A stretch of DNA of 55,032 nucleotides from Deltaproteobacteria bacterium (lineage in GTDB: Bacteria > Desulfobacterota > Desulfuromonadia > Geobacterales > Pseudopelobacteraceae), in NCBI GenBank assembly GCA_021781535.1, contig JAJXWO010000027.1, forward strand, positions 1 to 55,032, in the 5' to 3' direction. The notes below the pieces were generated by a model. That model was given only the letters and a program-made list of their open reading frames with translations, was not told where the DNA came from and did no database searches. The translations under genes were made by a program, and so were the position numbers. This document shows positions 8,047-15,630 of this stretch, piece after piece; the first letter of the stretch is position 1, and each line of letters begins with the position of its first letter.

Positions 8047-8385
8047 ATGAAAACAACTATCCTGCTATGTATCGGTGCCTCACTTGTTTACACGACGATG
8101 GCGCTGGCTGCCGATAAAGGCTTCGTCATGGATGGGTCAAAACGCACCATAGTACTGCCTGCGCCAAGCGTTTCACTCATTGATGGCCCTGGCAGAGATA
8201 TCACGAGCAGTTACTGCAACATCTGCCATAGCCTCGACTATATTACCACTCAACAGAAATTCCCGAAGACACGATGGCATGGCGTAGTAACCAAGATGGT
8301 CAAAACCTATGGCGCGCCGATCCCTGAGGTAAACGTCGGCATCATCACTGACTATATTGCGACCTACTACGGTACAGGTAAATAA
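8047..8385 (+). CDS. Small periplasmic cytochrome c, SorB-like electron acceptor
   Basis: This 112-residue protein has a signal peptide (cleavage near ALAADKG) and one heme-c site, CNICH, followed by about 60 residues including methionines that could be the distal ligand (KMVKTYG). I start it at 8047, not the ATG at 8041, because AAGGGGG at 8034-8040 is six bases from 8047 and touches the earlier ATG. The gap to the molybdenum subunit is 11 bp, so the two are co-translated or nearly so. By analogy with SorB, it would take electrons from the sulfite dehydrogenase and hand them to a terminal pathway. Confidence 0.85.
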   Translation: MKTTILLCIGASLVYTTMALAADKGFVMDGSKRTIVLPAPSVSLIDGPGRDITSSYCNICHSLDYITTQQKFPKTRWHGVVTKMVKTYGAPIPEVNVGIITDYIATYYGTGK

Positions 8386-8398
8386 CAGGACAAACGAA

Positions 8399-8438
8399 AG
8401 CCTGCTTCAACGACGGATCAAACCGGTTGAAGCAGGCT
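8399..8438. terminator. Hairpin between converging cytochrome genes
   Basis: AGCCTGCTTCAAC (8399-8411) is fully complementary to GTTGAAGCAGGCT (8426-8438) across a 14-bp loop. It lies just after the SorB-like gene and between it and the converging ImcH-like gene. There is no strong T-run on the plus side, so efficiency is uncertain. Confidence 0.6.
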
Positions 8439-8510
8439 GTATTCTGCGTAAAAACCAGCCAAATACAAATAAAAGAAGCAATGAACTCGCATGTGTTGTT
8501 GGCAGATCGA

Positions 8511-10025
8511 TCAGGGATTACCACCGGTGTGGCAATCGGAGCACGGAGTATCCTGCCAGGCATCTCCAATCTCTTCCGGATGCCGGAATTTAAGGCTTTC
8601 ACCGATACGGGCCGCTTCCAAGCCCTTTCCCGGAGTTCCCTGAATACTGATATCGTGACACAATGTGCAGCTATTGCTGATAGTCTCCCCCGTATCACTT
8701 ACGTGATTGCCGTTATGACAGCGGAAACAGCCGCTGAAATAAAGATGGCCTATGTTGTCCGGGTAGGCTTTCCAGCTGACTTTCATATAAGGGAAAATAT
8801 TTTTCATAAATTCTTCCTGCACTCCCGTCACCCCTTTTTCCACAAGTGCACGTTGGCTGGCAAACAAATCCGGATAATGCAGCTGGTAAAACTGGAGAAT
8901 TCCTGCTCGGATACTTTCCTGCGCAGCAATGCCCGATGGGTAGGTGACACTGGTGAACTGGACGGCAAGCTTTTTGATTTCCGGGAGAGTGGCGGGAATC
9001 CGTCCGGCAGTCATGGCCGCATTGATGAACTGTGCGGGTGCCCGATAGAGGTGTGACGGCCGGTTGTGACAATCAATGCAGTCCATGGTTCTCATTACCC
9101 CCGGAGGAGGAAGCACACCGCTGCCGGTGGTCCGGCCTTTGTCGCGAAAAACCTTCACTGCTCCGCTATCGAGGTTTGTGTAACGGACCCACGGAATCTG
9201 CTGCCTGCCGGAATCGGCAGCAATGTAATCGATACGCACCCTGGAATTGATATGCCAATGGATACCATCGATCAGTCCGAGCGCCGCCTGGGACGGTCCG
9301 ACTTTCAGGTTAAGACCGATACGCCAGGGAGTGTTATCCCGATCAGGAAGATAGTGGGTCTGCAGTTGCAATTTATGCCCATAAAATTTCTGCGGCCAGT
9401 GGCACTGTTCGCACACCGCTCTGGCCGGGCGAAGGTTCTTAATCGGCGTCGGAATCGGCCGGGGATAGACGTCTGCTACGGTGGCATAAACCTGATAGAG
9501 ACCCGAGAGTTTTGAACGAACATACCAGTCGGCCCCCGGTCCGACATGGCAGACGGCACAGGGAACTTTGGCATGGGGCGAATTGCTGTGCGCCGTATAT
9601 TCCGGTTCCATTACCGCATGACAGAGTGTCCCGCAGAAACTCGTCGACTCGGTGTAATGAAATGCCTCATAGCTGCCGACGGCAGAGAGGAGGAGAAAGA
9701 AGCCGGAAAATATGATGAAGATGAAAAAGGCGTGACGATAGTGTGGAATATTGAGGTCGATCTTTGGCCAACCGGCTGCGAGCTGGTGCTCCTCGTGACG
9801 TTCCCGGCGATTTTTCAGGAACATGCCGACGGGTATGAAGAGCAGTCCAACGATCATGATGGCTGGAAGCAGAATATACGTAACAAGGCCAAGGTATACA
9901 GCCTGTTCCCTCATAAGGGAGGTGACAATAAAGAGAAACACTATCATGAAGAGGGAGGTCAGGGCGATCACAACACCAGCCAGAGAGAGCCAGTTTTTTG
10001 ATGACGGCGGAAGCATAAGCTTCAT
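8511..10025 (-). CDS. ImcH-like inner-membrane multiheme cytochrome c (NapC/NirT domain)
   Basis: The product (504 residues) has three N-terminal membrane helices (about residues 12-36, 45-70, 98-120) and then a periplasmic heme domain. Seven heme-c sites are visible: CGTLCH (three residues between the cysteines), then CAVCH, CEQCH, CIDCH, CFRCH, CTLCH and CSDCH. The NapC/NirT part covers the first heme with its H-A-V-M tail and SPHAKVPCAVCH. Seven hemes, three helices, a CX3CH first site and about 500 residues match ImcH, the Geobacter quinol oxidase needed for high-potential acceptors. AAGGAGG precedes the ATG at 10025. It converges on the sulfite-oxidation genes. Confidence 0.85.
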   Translation of the reverse strand: MKLMLPPSSKNWLSLAGVVIALTSLFMIVFLFIVTSLMREQAVYLGLVTYILLPAIMIVGLLFIPVGMFLKNRRERHEEHQLAAGWPKIDLNIPHYRHAFFIFIIFSGFFLLLSAVGSYEAFHYTESTSFCGTLCHAVMEPEYTAHSNSPHAKVPCAVCHVGPGADWYVRSKLSGLYQVYATVADVYPRPIPTPIKNLRPARAVCEQCHWPQKFYGHKLQLQTHYLPDRDNTPWRIGLNLKVGPSQAALGLIDGIHWHINSRVRIDYIAADSGRQQIPWVRYTNLDSGAVKVFRDKGRTTGSGVLPPPGVMRTMDCIDCHNRPSHLYRAPAQFINAAMTAGRIPATLPEIKKLAVQFTSVTYPSGIAAQESIRAGILQFYQLHYPDLFASQRALVEKGVTGVQEEFMKNIFPYMKVSWKAYPDNIGHLYFSGCFRCHNGNHVSDTGETISNSCTLCHDISIQGTPGKGLEAARIGESLKFRHPEEIGDAWQDTPCSDCHTGGNP

Positions 10026-10144
10026 CGGCAACCTCCTTGTAAAAAAACCTAATAGATTCTACCGCATAAGGACTCCAAGTCAATTATTGATGCAAGAAAT
10101 AATCGAGAATCTATAGAAGCCGCCCAGGTATGGGCATCTGACAC

Positions 10145-11290
10145 TTAAAAGTTCAGGCCGATTTTGAAGAGTGTATAGGGACGAATCCGCATATCTCTAC
10201 CATAATTAAAACGCGGCATCAGATGAATTTGAGAAGCCGTAAAATAGAGATAATTGTCAGGCGAGATGTCCATACTGTCCGGCCACTGGATACTGTCATC
10301 CTGGATGATCGTTTCAAGTATGTCGCCGGCAGGCCGATAGCGAAGAATCGCATTTTTTTCGAGTGCCGTGAGATAGAGGTCGCCGTCGGAGTCCATAAGC
10401 ATGCCGTCTACCGCCCCGGTTTCAGTCACTCGTTCCACATATCCGCCCAGCTGTTCTTCCGAAATGGCAGGATTCTTCAAAACTGACGTCTTGATGCGAT
10501 AGAGCGTCCGGGCGGTCAAAGCATGGTAGTAGAGATACTTTCCTGATGAATCGAGCGCCAATCCATCAACATTAATCTGCGGCACCCGGCCATTTTCATC
10601 GCGCAGTTCCTTGCCGCCAATCACCGGGACATAGCCCGGTTCTGCCTTCGTGGATTGATGGCCGGACAGCCGTCTCCGACTTGTCTCGGTCGCCAGGTCA
10701 AGCACGATGATTGCACCGGTGCCCGAATCGGTGATGTAGGCAAAGGCCCCATCCTGATCAATCCGTACGTCGTTGAGGTAGCTGGTACCAGGTGCGACTG
10801 CGTCAGTAAACGGGATGACGCGCTCTATCGTATCAGTAGTAAGGTTTATTTTTACCAACTTCGCTCCACCAGGTATCACCCCCCTGAATCCGGGTGATGC
10901 AGGGTCAAGAACCCACAGAAAATCGTCGGCGTCTACCGTCACACTCTGCACACAGACAAAATGGGCTTCAGGATGACTAACTTCATCTCTGCCCCAGCGG
11001 TTCCAACCGTAGTCCGGATAGGGACGAAGCGATCCGTCCGGTAACAGTTCGGCCACGGAGTACAGAGGATCTTTATCCCAGCGAGGGAAATTTACGAAGA
11101 TTCTTCCCTGCTGGGATATGGCAACGCCAGTAAGCTGGTCGTTAGACACAGGAGCTCCTATCAGGTCTCCATGGATTGCTGGCAGAGCGGCATCATAGCT
11201 GATCGGATTAGTCACGCACCCACTTAAGAGCGGCAGCAAAATAAGCACACACATATATTTTGCGGCACGTATGGCCGGTATTTTCTTCAT
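10145..11290 (-). CDS. Major royal jelly protein/SMP-30-like beta-propeller lipoprotein
   Basis: The product (381 residues) carries a lipoprotein signal (LLPLLSGC near residue 25), so it should be lipid-anchored in the envelope. The body is a predicted six-bladed propeller with royal-jelly-family landmarks: LWVLDPASPGFRGVIPGGAKLVKI, LNDVRIDQDGAFAYITDSG, VDGLALDSSGKYLYYHAL and WPDSMDISPDNYLYF. Bacterial relatives are often labelled gluconolactonase-like or dopachrome-conversion related, but a substrate cannot be inferred. Its start is 8 bp after the stop of the YfdX gene, so the two form an operon. Confidence 0.8.
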   Translation of the reverse strand: MKKIPAIRAAKYMCVLILLPLLSGCVTNPISYDAALPAIHGDLIGAPVSNDQLTGVAISQQGRIFVNFPRWDKDPLYSVAELLPDGSLRPYPDYGWNRWGRDEVSHPEAHFVCVQSVTVDADDFLWVLDPASPGFRGVIPGGAKLVKINLTTDTIERVIPFTDAVAPGTSYLNDVRIDQDGAFAYITDSGTGAIIVLDLATETSRRRLSGHQSTKAEPGYVPVIGGKELRDENGRVPQINVDGLALDSSGKYLYYHALTARTLYRIKTSVLKNPAISEEQLGGYVERVTETGAVDGMLMDSDGDLYLTALEKNAILRYRPAGDILETIIQDDSIQWPDSMDISPDNYLYFTASQIHLMPRFNYGRDMRIRPYTLFKIGLNF

Positions 11291-11298
11291 ATTTCCAC

Positions 11299-12564
11299 CT
11301 ACATTTTTTGAATCAGGCTATTCAACTCTTCTTTAAGCGTATCATAACGTTCCCGGACAGCAGCATCCCTCTTTTCCGGGTTTGCCTTGAGAGCCATAAG
11401 GCTGCTACCAATTCCGAGTATTTTTTTGCGGGCCGCCGGACCGGCCAAATCGTTCTCGGAGGCTTTAAGCAGATAAGCATACGCCGTGTCGAGCTCCTTG
11501 ATTGCTTTTTCCGGTTCAGATGTGGTTACCTGATAGGTCTCGGCATATGCCACATGCAGCTTGGCCTCGATCAGGTCGCTTTGAATATTCAACGTTGTTT
11601 CCTCTTTAGAGAGGCCGGCTGAGAGGTAATCCGTCGACCGGTCGGCAAGCGCTTTGCTCTTTTCCCACACCGCTTTTATTTCAAACTCCGCAACTTTTCC
11701 ATCACTGGCAAGTCTTTTCTCAAGCTCACCCAATTCCGCCGAAAGTTCGGTAACCTCTTTCTTCCCTCGTACTCCACCACCAGCTGCAGCCGTGCTCAGA
11801 TATTCCCGTGCCTGCGAAAGCTGTACTTTCGTATCGGCGGGTGTCGCTGTTGAAAAATTCCGGTATGTCAGCCAAAGGTTCTTGTTTGCCTGTAAAATAG
11901 GTGAATTTATTCCAGTGTACAGATCCATTGCACGTAATTCCGCTACACGCAAAACTTCGTCAGCCTTTTTGCCATTTTTCGCGGTAAGGTATCCCTGTGC
12001 CTTTGCAATATACTGCTGCATTTTAAGAAGCGGCAGTTCCACTTCGATTACAATCAATGAGTTACCGGCCAGGGCAAGCTCTCTCTCAGCTCCCCGTTTG
12101 TCATTTTTCTCCAGATACCCCTTTGCCCTGTCGATATACCACCTGGCTTTTTCAGTCGGAATATAGACCGAGATCGTATCCAGAGAAGAATAGATCGGGG
12201 GCAGATCATGCAAAACTTGCTCTGCTTTTTCATATTCAAGGTGCGTACGGGCAATCTCAATAAGGTTTTTTACAGTTGACGTCGAAAGTTCATCTCTGAT
12301 GGTGTCCATCAGCCGCACAGCTTCGGCTAGATCACGTTGAGCCTTTGGCAATGCCTTATGATAAATATCCAAGCGGGCCTGGGATATCCGCCGCAGAGCA
12401 ACAATTGCAGTCCGTGTTATGGTGGACGATTCCATCGGCATAATGTGACTGTCAGTTAACGCCATGTTGTTGCTCTGAATTATTTGAGCGTGAGATCTGG
12501 TAACAAAGACCGCCAGAAGAAGAAACGGGATGATTGAAAAACAAACTTTGAAATTTTTATTCAT
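11299..12564 (-). CDS. YfdX-family periplasmic helical protein
   Basis: The product (421 residues) has a signal peptide (hydrophobic stretch ending RSHAQ) and an almost entirely alpha-helical, Ala/Glu/Lys-rich body. Repeated A-x-x-x-L-x-x-A patterns (ALRRISQARLDIYH, AQRDLAEAVRLMDTI, KARWYIDRAKGYLEK, YIAKAQGYLTAKNG) look like the YfdX domain, here apparently twice. The enterobacterial YfdX, about 210 residues, is linked to acid and antibiotic stress responses, so this protein is about double length. Translation of the downstream lipoprotein gene follows after 8 bp. Function in this organism is unknown. Confidence 0.75.
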   Translation of the reverse strand: MNKNFKVCFSIIPFLLLAVFVTRSHAQIIQSNNMALTDSHIMPMESSTITRTAIVALRRISQARLDIYHKALPKAQRDLAEAVRLMDTIRDELSTSTVKNLIEIARTHLEYEKAEQVLHDLPPIYSSLDTISVYIPTEKARWYIDRAKGYLEKNDKRGAERELALAGNSLIVIEVELPLLKMQQYIAKAQGYLTAKNGKKADEVLRVAELRAMDLYTGINSPILQANKNLWLTYRNFSTATPADTKVQLSQAREYLSTAAAGGGVRGKKEVTELSAELGELEKRLASDGKVAEFEIKAVWEKSKALADRSTDYLSAGLSKEETTLNIQSDLIEAKLHVAYAETYQVTTSEPEKAIKELDTAYAYLLKASENDLAGPAARKKILGIGSSLMALKANPEKRDAAVRERYDTLKEELNSLIQKM

Positions 12565-12619
12565 GTTTATCCTCCTTTTACCGTATTATTTTAACGTCCA
12601 CGGATGTCAAGACAGCTCA

Positions 12620-14056
12620 TTAACTTTCCATACTTACAAAAAATGTCTGGTTCCCTCTTTTCAGCAGCATCAATACCGCTTGATCCTTGCCGATCCCGCG
12701 CATGGCTGCATTATAATCGGCAAGGTTTCTGACCGTTTTCCGGTTCACCTCTTTAATTATATCACCCGGATGGATCCCGGATTCACCGGCCAGGCTTCCC
12801 TGCTCGACACTTATCACAACGACACCCGTTTTTTCCGAAACGCCAAATTGCTGCCGCAACTGAGAAGTAATATTGTCCACCTTCATACCAAAGCTCTGTA
12901 CCGGGACGTTTGACTGGGAGGCAATCTTCTCTGCCGTCAACTCTTCTACTTTAATGGACACATGCACTTCTTTGTTTTGCCGGATCACCGTCAGATCAAC
13001 GGATTTTCCCACCGGCGTTTCGGCAACAAATATAGGCAGATCATTGGCCGTTTTGACAGTCTTACCATCAAAAGAGGTGATAATATCGCCGGTTTTAATT
13101 CCGCCCTTTTCTGCCGGGCCATCCTTGATAACATCGCCGACCAGGGCACCTGTCGCTTCCTTCATACCGAAGGATTTGGCAAGTTCCGGAGTGACGGTCT
13201 GGATCGTCACCCCAATCCAGCCACGGACGACTTTTCCTTTTTCCTTCAATTGACTGGTTATTGATTTGGCCAACGAACTGGGTATGGCAAAGCCAAGCCC
13301 CTGTCCTCCCGGAATAATGGCGGTGTTGATGCCGATAACCTCTCCTTTGAGATTAACAAGCGGTCCGCCGCTGTTACCTGGATTAATCGGCGCATCTGTC
13401 TGTAGAAAATCATCATACGGACCGGAACCGATAACCCTGCCTGTGGCACTGATAATCCCCTGGGTTACCGTCTGCTCCAGACCAAATGGGTTACCCACCG
13501 CCATTACCCAATCGCCGACACGCATTTTATCCGAATCACCCAAAGCCAGAATCGGCAAGTTTTCAAAAACAGAGGAGATCTTTATCAATGCCAGATCAGT
13601 TTTACTGTCTCTACCAATAACTTTTGCCTTGAACTCCCTGCCGTCGGAAAGCTTGACCTTGATCTCATCCGCATTATCTACGACATGGTTGTTGGTAATA
13701 ATAAAACCATCCTTGTCAACGATAAAACCGGAACCAAGGCTCTGCTGTTTCATCTTCTGGTCTGGGACCTCATTAGAGAAGTGCTTGAAAAAAAATCCAA
13801 ATGGATCACTCTGGCCATCGTGGTTACCGCCGAAAAACTGGCGGAAAGGATCACCTGGAACAGTTATGGTCGAGGTTGTACTGATGTTGACAACAGCCGG
13901 TTTTACCTTCTCGGCAAGATCTGCAAATGACTGGGGAAAACCGACAAACTTCGTCTTTTCACTGTTCTCGCAGCCACCCTGAGTAACAAGCATCAAAAAC
14001 ATCACCAACGAAATCAAACTTGAACGACCTAACAGTACCAGTTTCCTTTTAACCAT
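12620..14056 (-). CDS. Periplasmic serine protease/chaperone of the DegP/HtrA family
   Basis: The product (478 residues) has an N-terminal hydrophobic export segment ending near a cysteine (QGGCENS), which might be lipidated although the lipobox is poor. The trypsin-like domain has the triad His in TNNHVVD (about 120), Asp in SKTDLALI (about 150) and Ser in GNSGGPL (about 230). Two PDZ domains follow (about 280-365 and 395-475). This is the DegP/DegQ architecture for degrading or refolding misfolded envelope proteins. AAGGAG lies seven bases before the ATG. It stands among envelope genes but is not tightly linked to either neighbour. Confidence 0.93.
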   Translation of the reverse strand: MVKRKLVLLGRSSLISLVMFLMLVTQGGCENSEKTKFVGFPQSFADLAEKVKPAVVNISTTSTITVPGDPFRQFFGGNHDGQSDPFGFFFKHFSNEVPDQKMKQQSLGSGFIVDKDGFIITNNHVVDNADEIKVKLSDGREFKAKVIGRDSKTDLALIKISSVFENLPILALGDSDKMRVGDWVMAVGNPFGLEQTVTQGIISATGRVIGSGPYDDFLQTDAPINPGNSGGPLVNLKGEVIGINTAIIPGGQGLGFAIPSSLAKSITSQLKEKGKVVRGWIGVTIQTVTPELAKSFGMKEATGALVGDVIKDGPAEKGGIKTGDIITSFDGKTVKTANDLPIFVAETPVGKSVDLTVIRQNKEVHVSIKVEELTAEKIASQSNVPVQSFGMKVDNITSQLRQQFGVSEKTGVVVISVEQGSLAGESGIHPGDIIKEVNRKTVRNLADYNAAMRGIGKDQAVLMLLKRGNQTFFVSMES

Positions 14057-14198
14057 GACGTTCTCCTTATACGAAATAATTCCTGATTCACGCGAGGATT
14101 AGATTGGCTTGGCTGTTCTATTAGTAGAGGAATACGGTCAAGACAGGTAACCCTGTGAACAGCACGGACATTGACAAATTCTACTGTTCCCTACTCTT

Positions 14199-15110
14199 TT
14201 AATTCCTCGTTATATCAGTCGGTACCCCCGACCTGACTAATAGCGCTTTTTGCAGTTTGCGATTATCAACACGGTCGAGTAATCCTTTCCTTTCCAGAAA
14301 ATTCACCGTTTCCTCCTCCAACTCTTCATTCCCATCTGCGTGAATTTCAACCAGCACCCGGTTATCAACAGTTGCAACCTTTACTGGTTGCCGGACTATG
14401 ACAACTCTGGTGCCAACGCGCACTTTCCTGAAAAGCCGGACAATATCCTCAGGATACAGATGGATGCACCCATGACTGACCCTTCTGCCGATGCCAAACG
14501 GGCGATCAGTACCGTGGATAAGTACGGTGCCGAGTGATAAGCGCAGGGCATGAGTACCAAGAGGGTTATCAGGTCCTGACGGAACTATTCGGGGGAGTTC
14601 CGGTTTCTGCTTTCTTATCGAAGCAGGAACATGCCACGCCGGGTTTACGATCTTCTCGATAATGTGAAATGTCCCGGTGGGGGTATCCCATCCTTCATCA
14701 CCGATCCCCACGGGAAAGGTCTCGACCAAGCCTCTGGACGGCACGTCAAAATAGTAGAGTCGCATCTCCGCCAGATTTATGACAATTCCCTTCTGCGCCT
14801 GAATATCCGGAAGAATCCATTTTCCAGGAATTGTTACCGTAATTCCTGCATCAGGAATAAAAGGATCAACCCCCGCATTGGCTGCTTCAATTTCGTTGTA
14901 GCCAACATCGTAACGTCGAGCCAGTTCAACAAGCGAATCATCGGCTCCGACAGTGTGAATTTCTGTTGAACCTCCGACGCCGTGACGAAACTGAATTTCG
15001 GCCGCAAAAGCGCGCTGGTGAAACAGAACCACCACCCAGACAAAACAGAGATATGCTGCCGTACGTACAACATATGATCGGATCATCGTATGAACTTTAA
15101 TGCCAACCAT
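14199..15110 (-). CDS. L,D-transpeptidase (YkuD/ErfK) with LysM domain
   Basis: The product (303 residues) has a membrane or signal segment (about residues 15-36), a LysM-like peptidoglycan-binding segment (HTVGADDSLVELARRYDVG) near residue 50, and the YkuD catalytic domain from about 105. LIHGTDRP and SHGCIHLYPEDI carry the catalytic histidine and cysteine. Such enzymes form 3-3 crosslinks in peptidoglycan or attach lipoproteins to it. The start is uncertain: neither the ATG at 15110 nor that at 15086 has a good ribosome site. A small alanine-rich lipoprotein gene follows on the upstream side, which could be a substrate or partner. Confidence 0.88.
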   Translation of the reverse strand: MVGIKVHTMIRSYVVRTAAYLCFVWVVVLFHQRAFAAEIQFRHGVGGSTEIHTVGADDSLVELARRYDVGYNEIEAANAGVDPFIPDAGITVTIPGKWILPDIQAQKGIVINLAEMRLYYFDVPSRGLVETFPVGIGDEGWDTPTGTFHIIEKIVNPAWHVPASIRKQKPELPRIVPSGPDNPLGTHALRLSLGTVLIHGTDRPFGIGRRVSHGCIHLYPEDIVRLFRKVRVGTRVVIVRQPVKVATVDNRVLVEIHADGNEELEEETVNFLERKGLLDRVDNRKLQKALLVRSGVPTDITRN

Positions 15111-15159
15111 TCAGGTTGTTCCCGATAACACACAAAATCCCCTTTTGAAGCAAATAATG

Positions 15160-15540
15160 CTATTTTTTCTGATCGAGCTTGAAAAGCTTTTCGGATTTAT
15201 TTTCCATACGTTGAGCTTCATTGGCAGCCCGTTCGGCCTCTTTTGCTGCATTTTCAGCTTTCATTGCAGCATCCTCAGCCCTCTTTGCATCATTATCCGC
15301 TTTCGTGGCATCACCCGCCATCTTGTTCGCCATGTCGAGAGCTTGCTGGGCTTTGTCGTTTGCCTGCATGATGGCAGCCTTGTCACCTTCTGCAGCTCCA
15401 CCGATTTGTGACACCTTGGATTCAAGCTTGCCAAGGCGCTCTGTCAACGGGTCAACCTGAGAACGGACATAATCATGTGTTGCGCACCCGGTCAGGTTAA
15501 AAAGAACTACCACTCCTAGAATTCCAACAATTTTTTTCAT
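15160..15540 (-). CDS. Alanine-rich coiled-coil outer-membrane lipoprotein (Lpp-like)
   Basis: This 126-residue protein has a lipoprotein signal ending LFNLTGC, so Cys would be acylated. A long Ala/Lys/Glu heptad-like region follows (AQQALDMANKMAG, AKRAEDAAMKAENAAKEAE), which should form an alanine-zipper coiled coil. It ends KLFKLDQKK with two lysines, reminiscent of the terminal lysine that Lpp uses to link to peptidoglycan. The ATG at 15540 is chosen for the AAGGAGG seven bases ahead; open codons upstream lack a ribosome site. The neighbouring L,D-transpeptidase makes covalent anchoring to the wall an attractive inference. Confidence 0.82.
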   Translation of the reverse strand: MKKIVGILGVVVLFNLTGCATHDYVRSQVDPLTERLGKLESKVSQIGGAAEGDKAAIMQANDKAQQALDMANKMAGDATKADNDAKRAEDAAMKAENAAKEAERAANEAQRMENKSEKLFKLDQKK

Positions 15541-15630
15541 TTGATGCCTCCTTGTGCGCATTCGTAGCGCAATTTGTTTTTTCACATGGATTCCATGCTT
15601 ACTTCCCTGCATGAGGCACCGTTCGGAAAA

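Noticed and set aside
10122..10135. GCCCA/TGGGC hairpin after the royal-jelly-type gene
   Set aside because: Only five base pairs and no T-run, so I do not call it a terminator.
13266..13982. 238-codon open frame on the plus strand
   Set aside because: It is the antisense shadow of the HtrA/DegP gene with low-complexity Ser/Pro/Thr composition.
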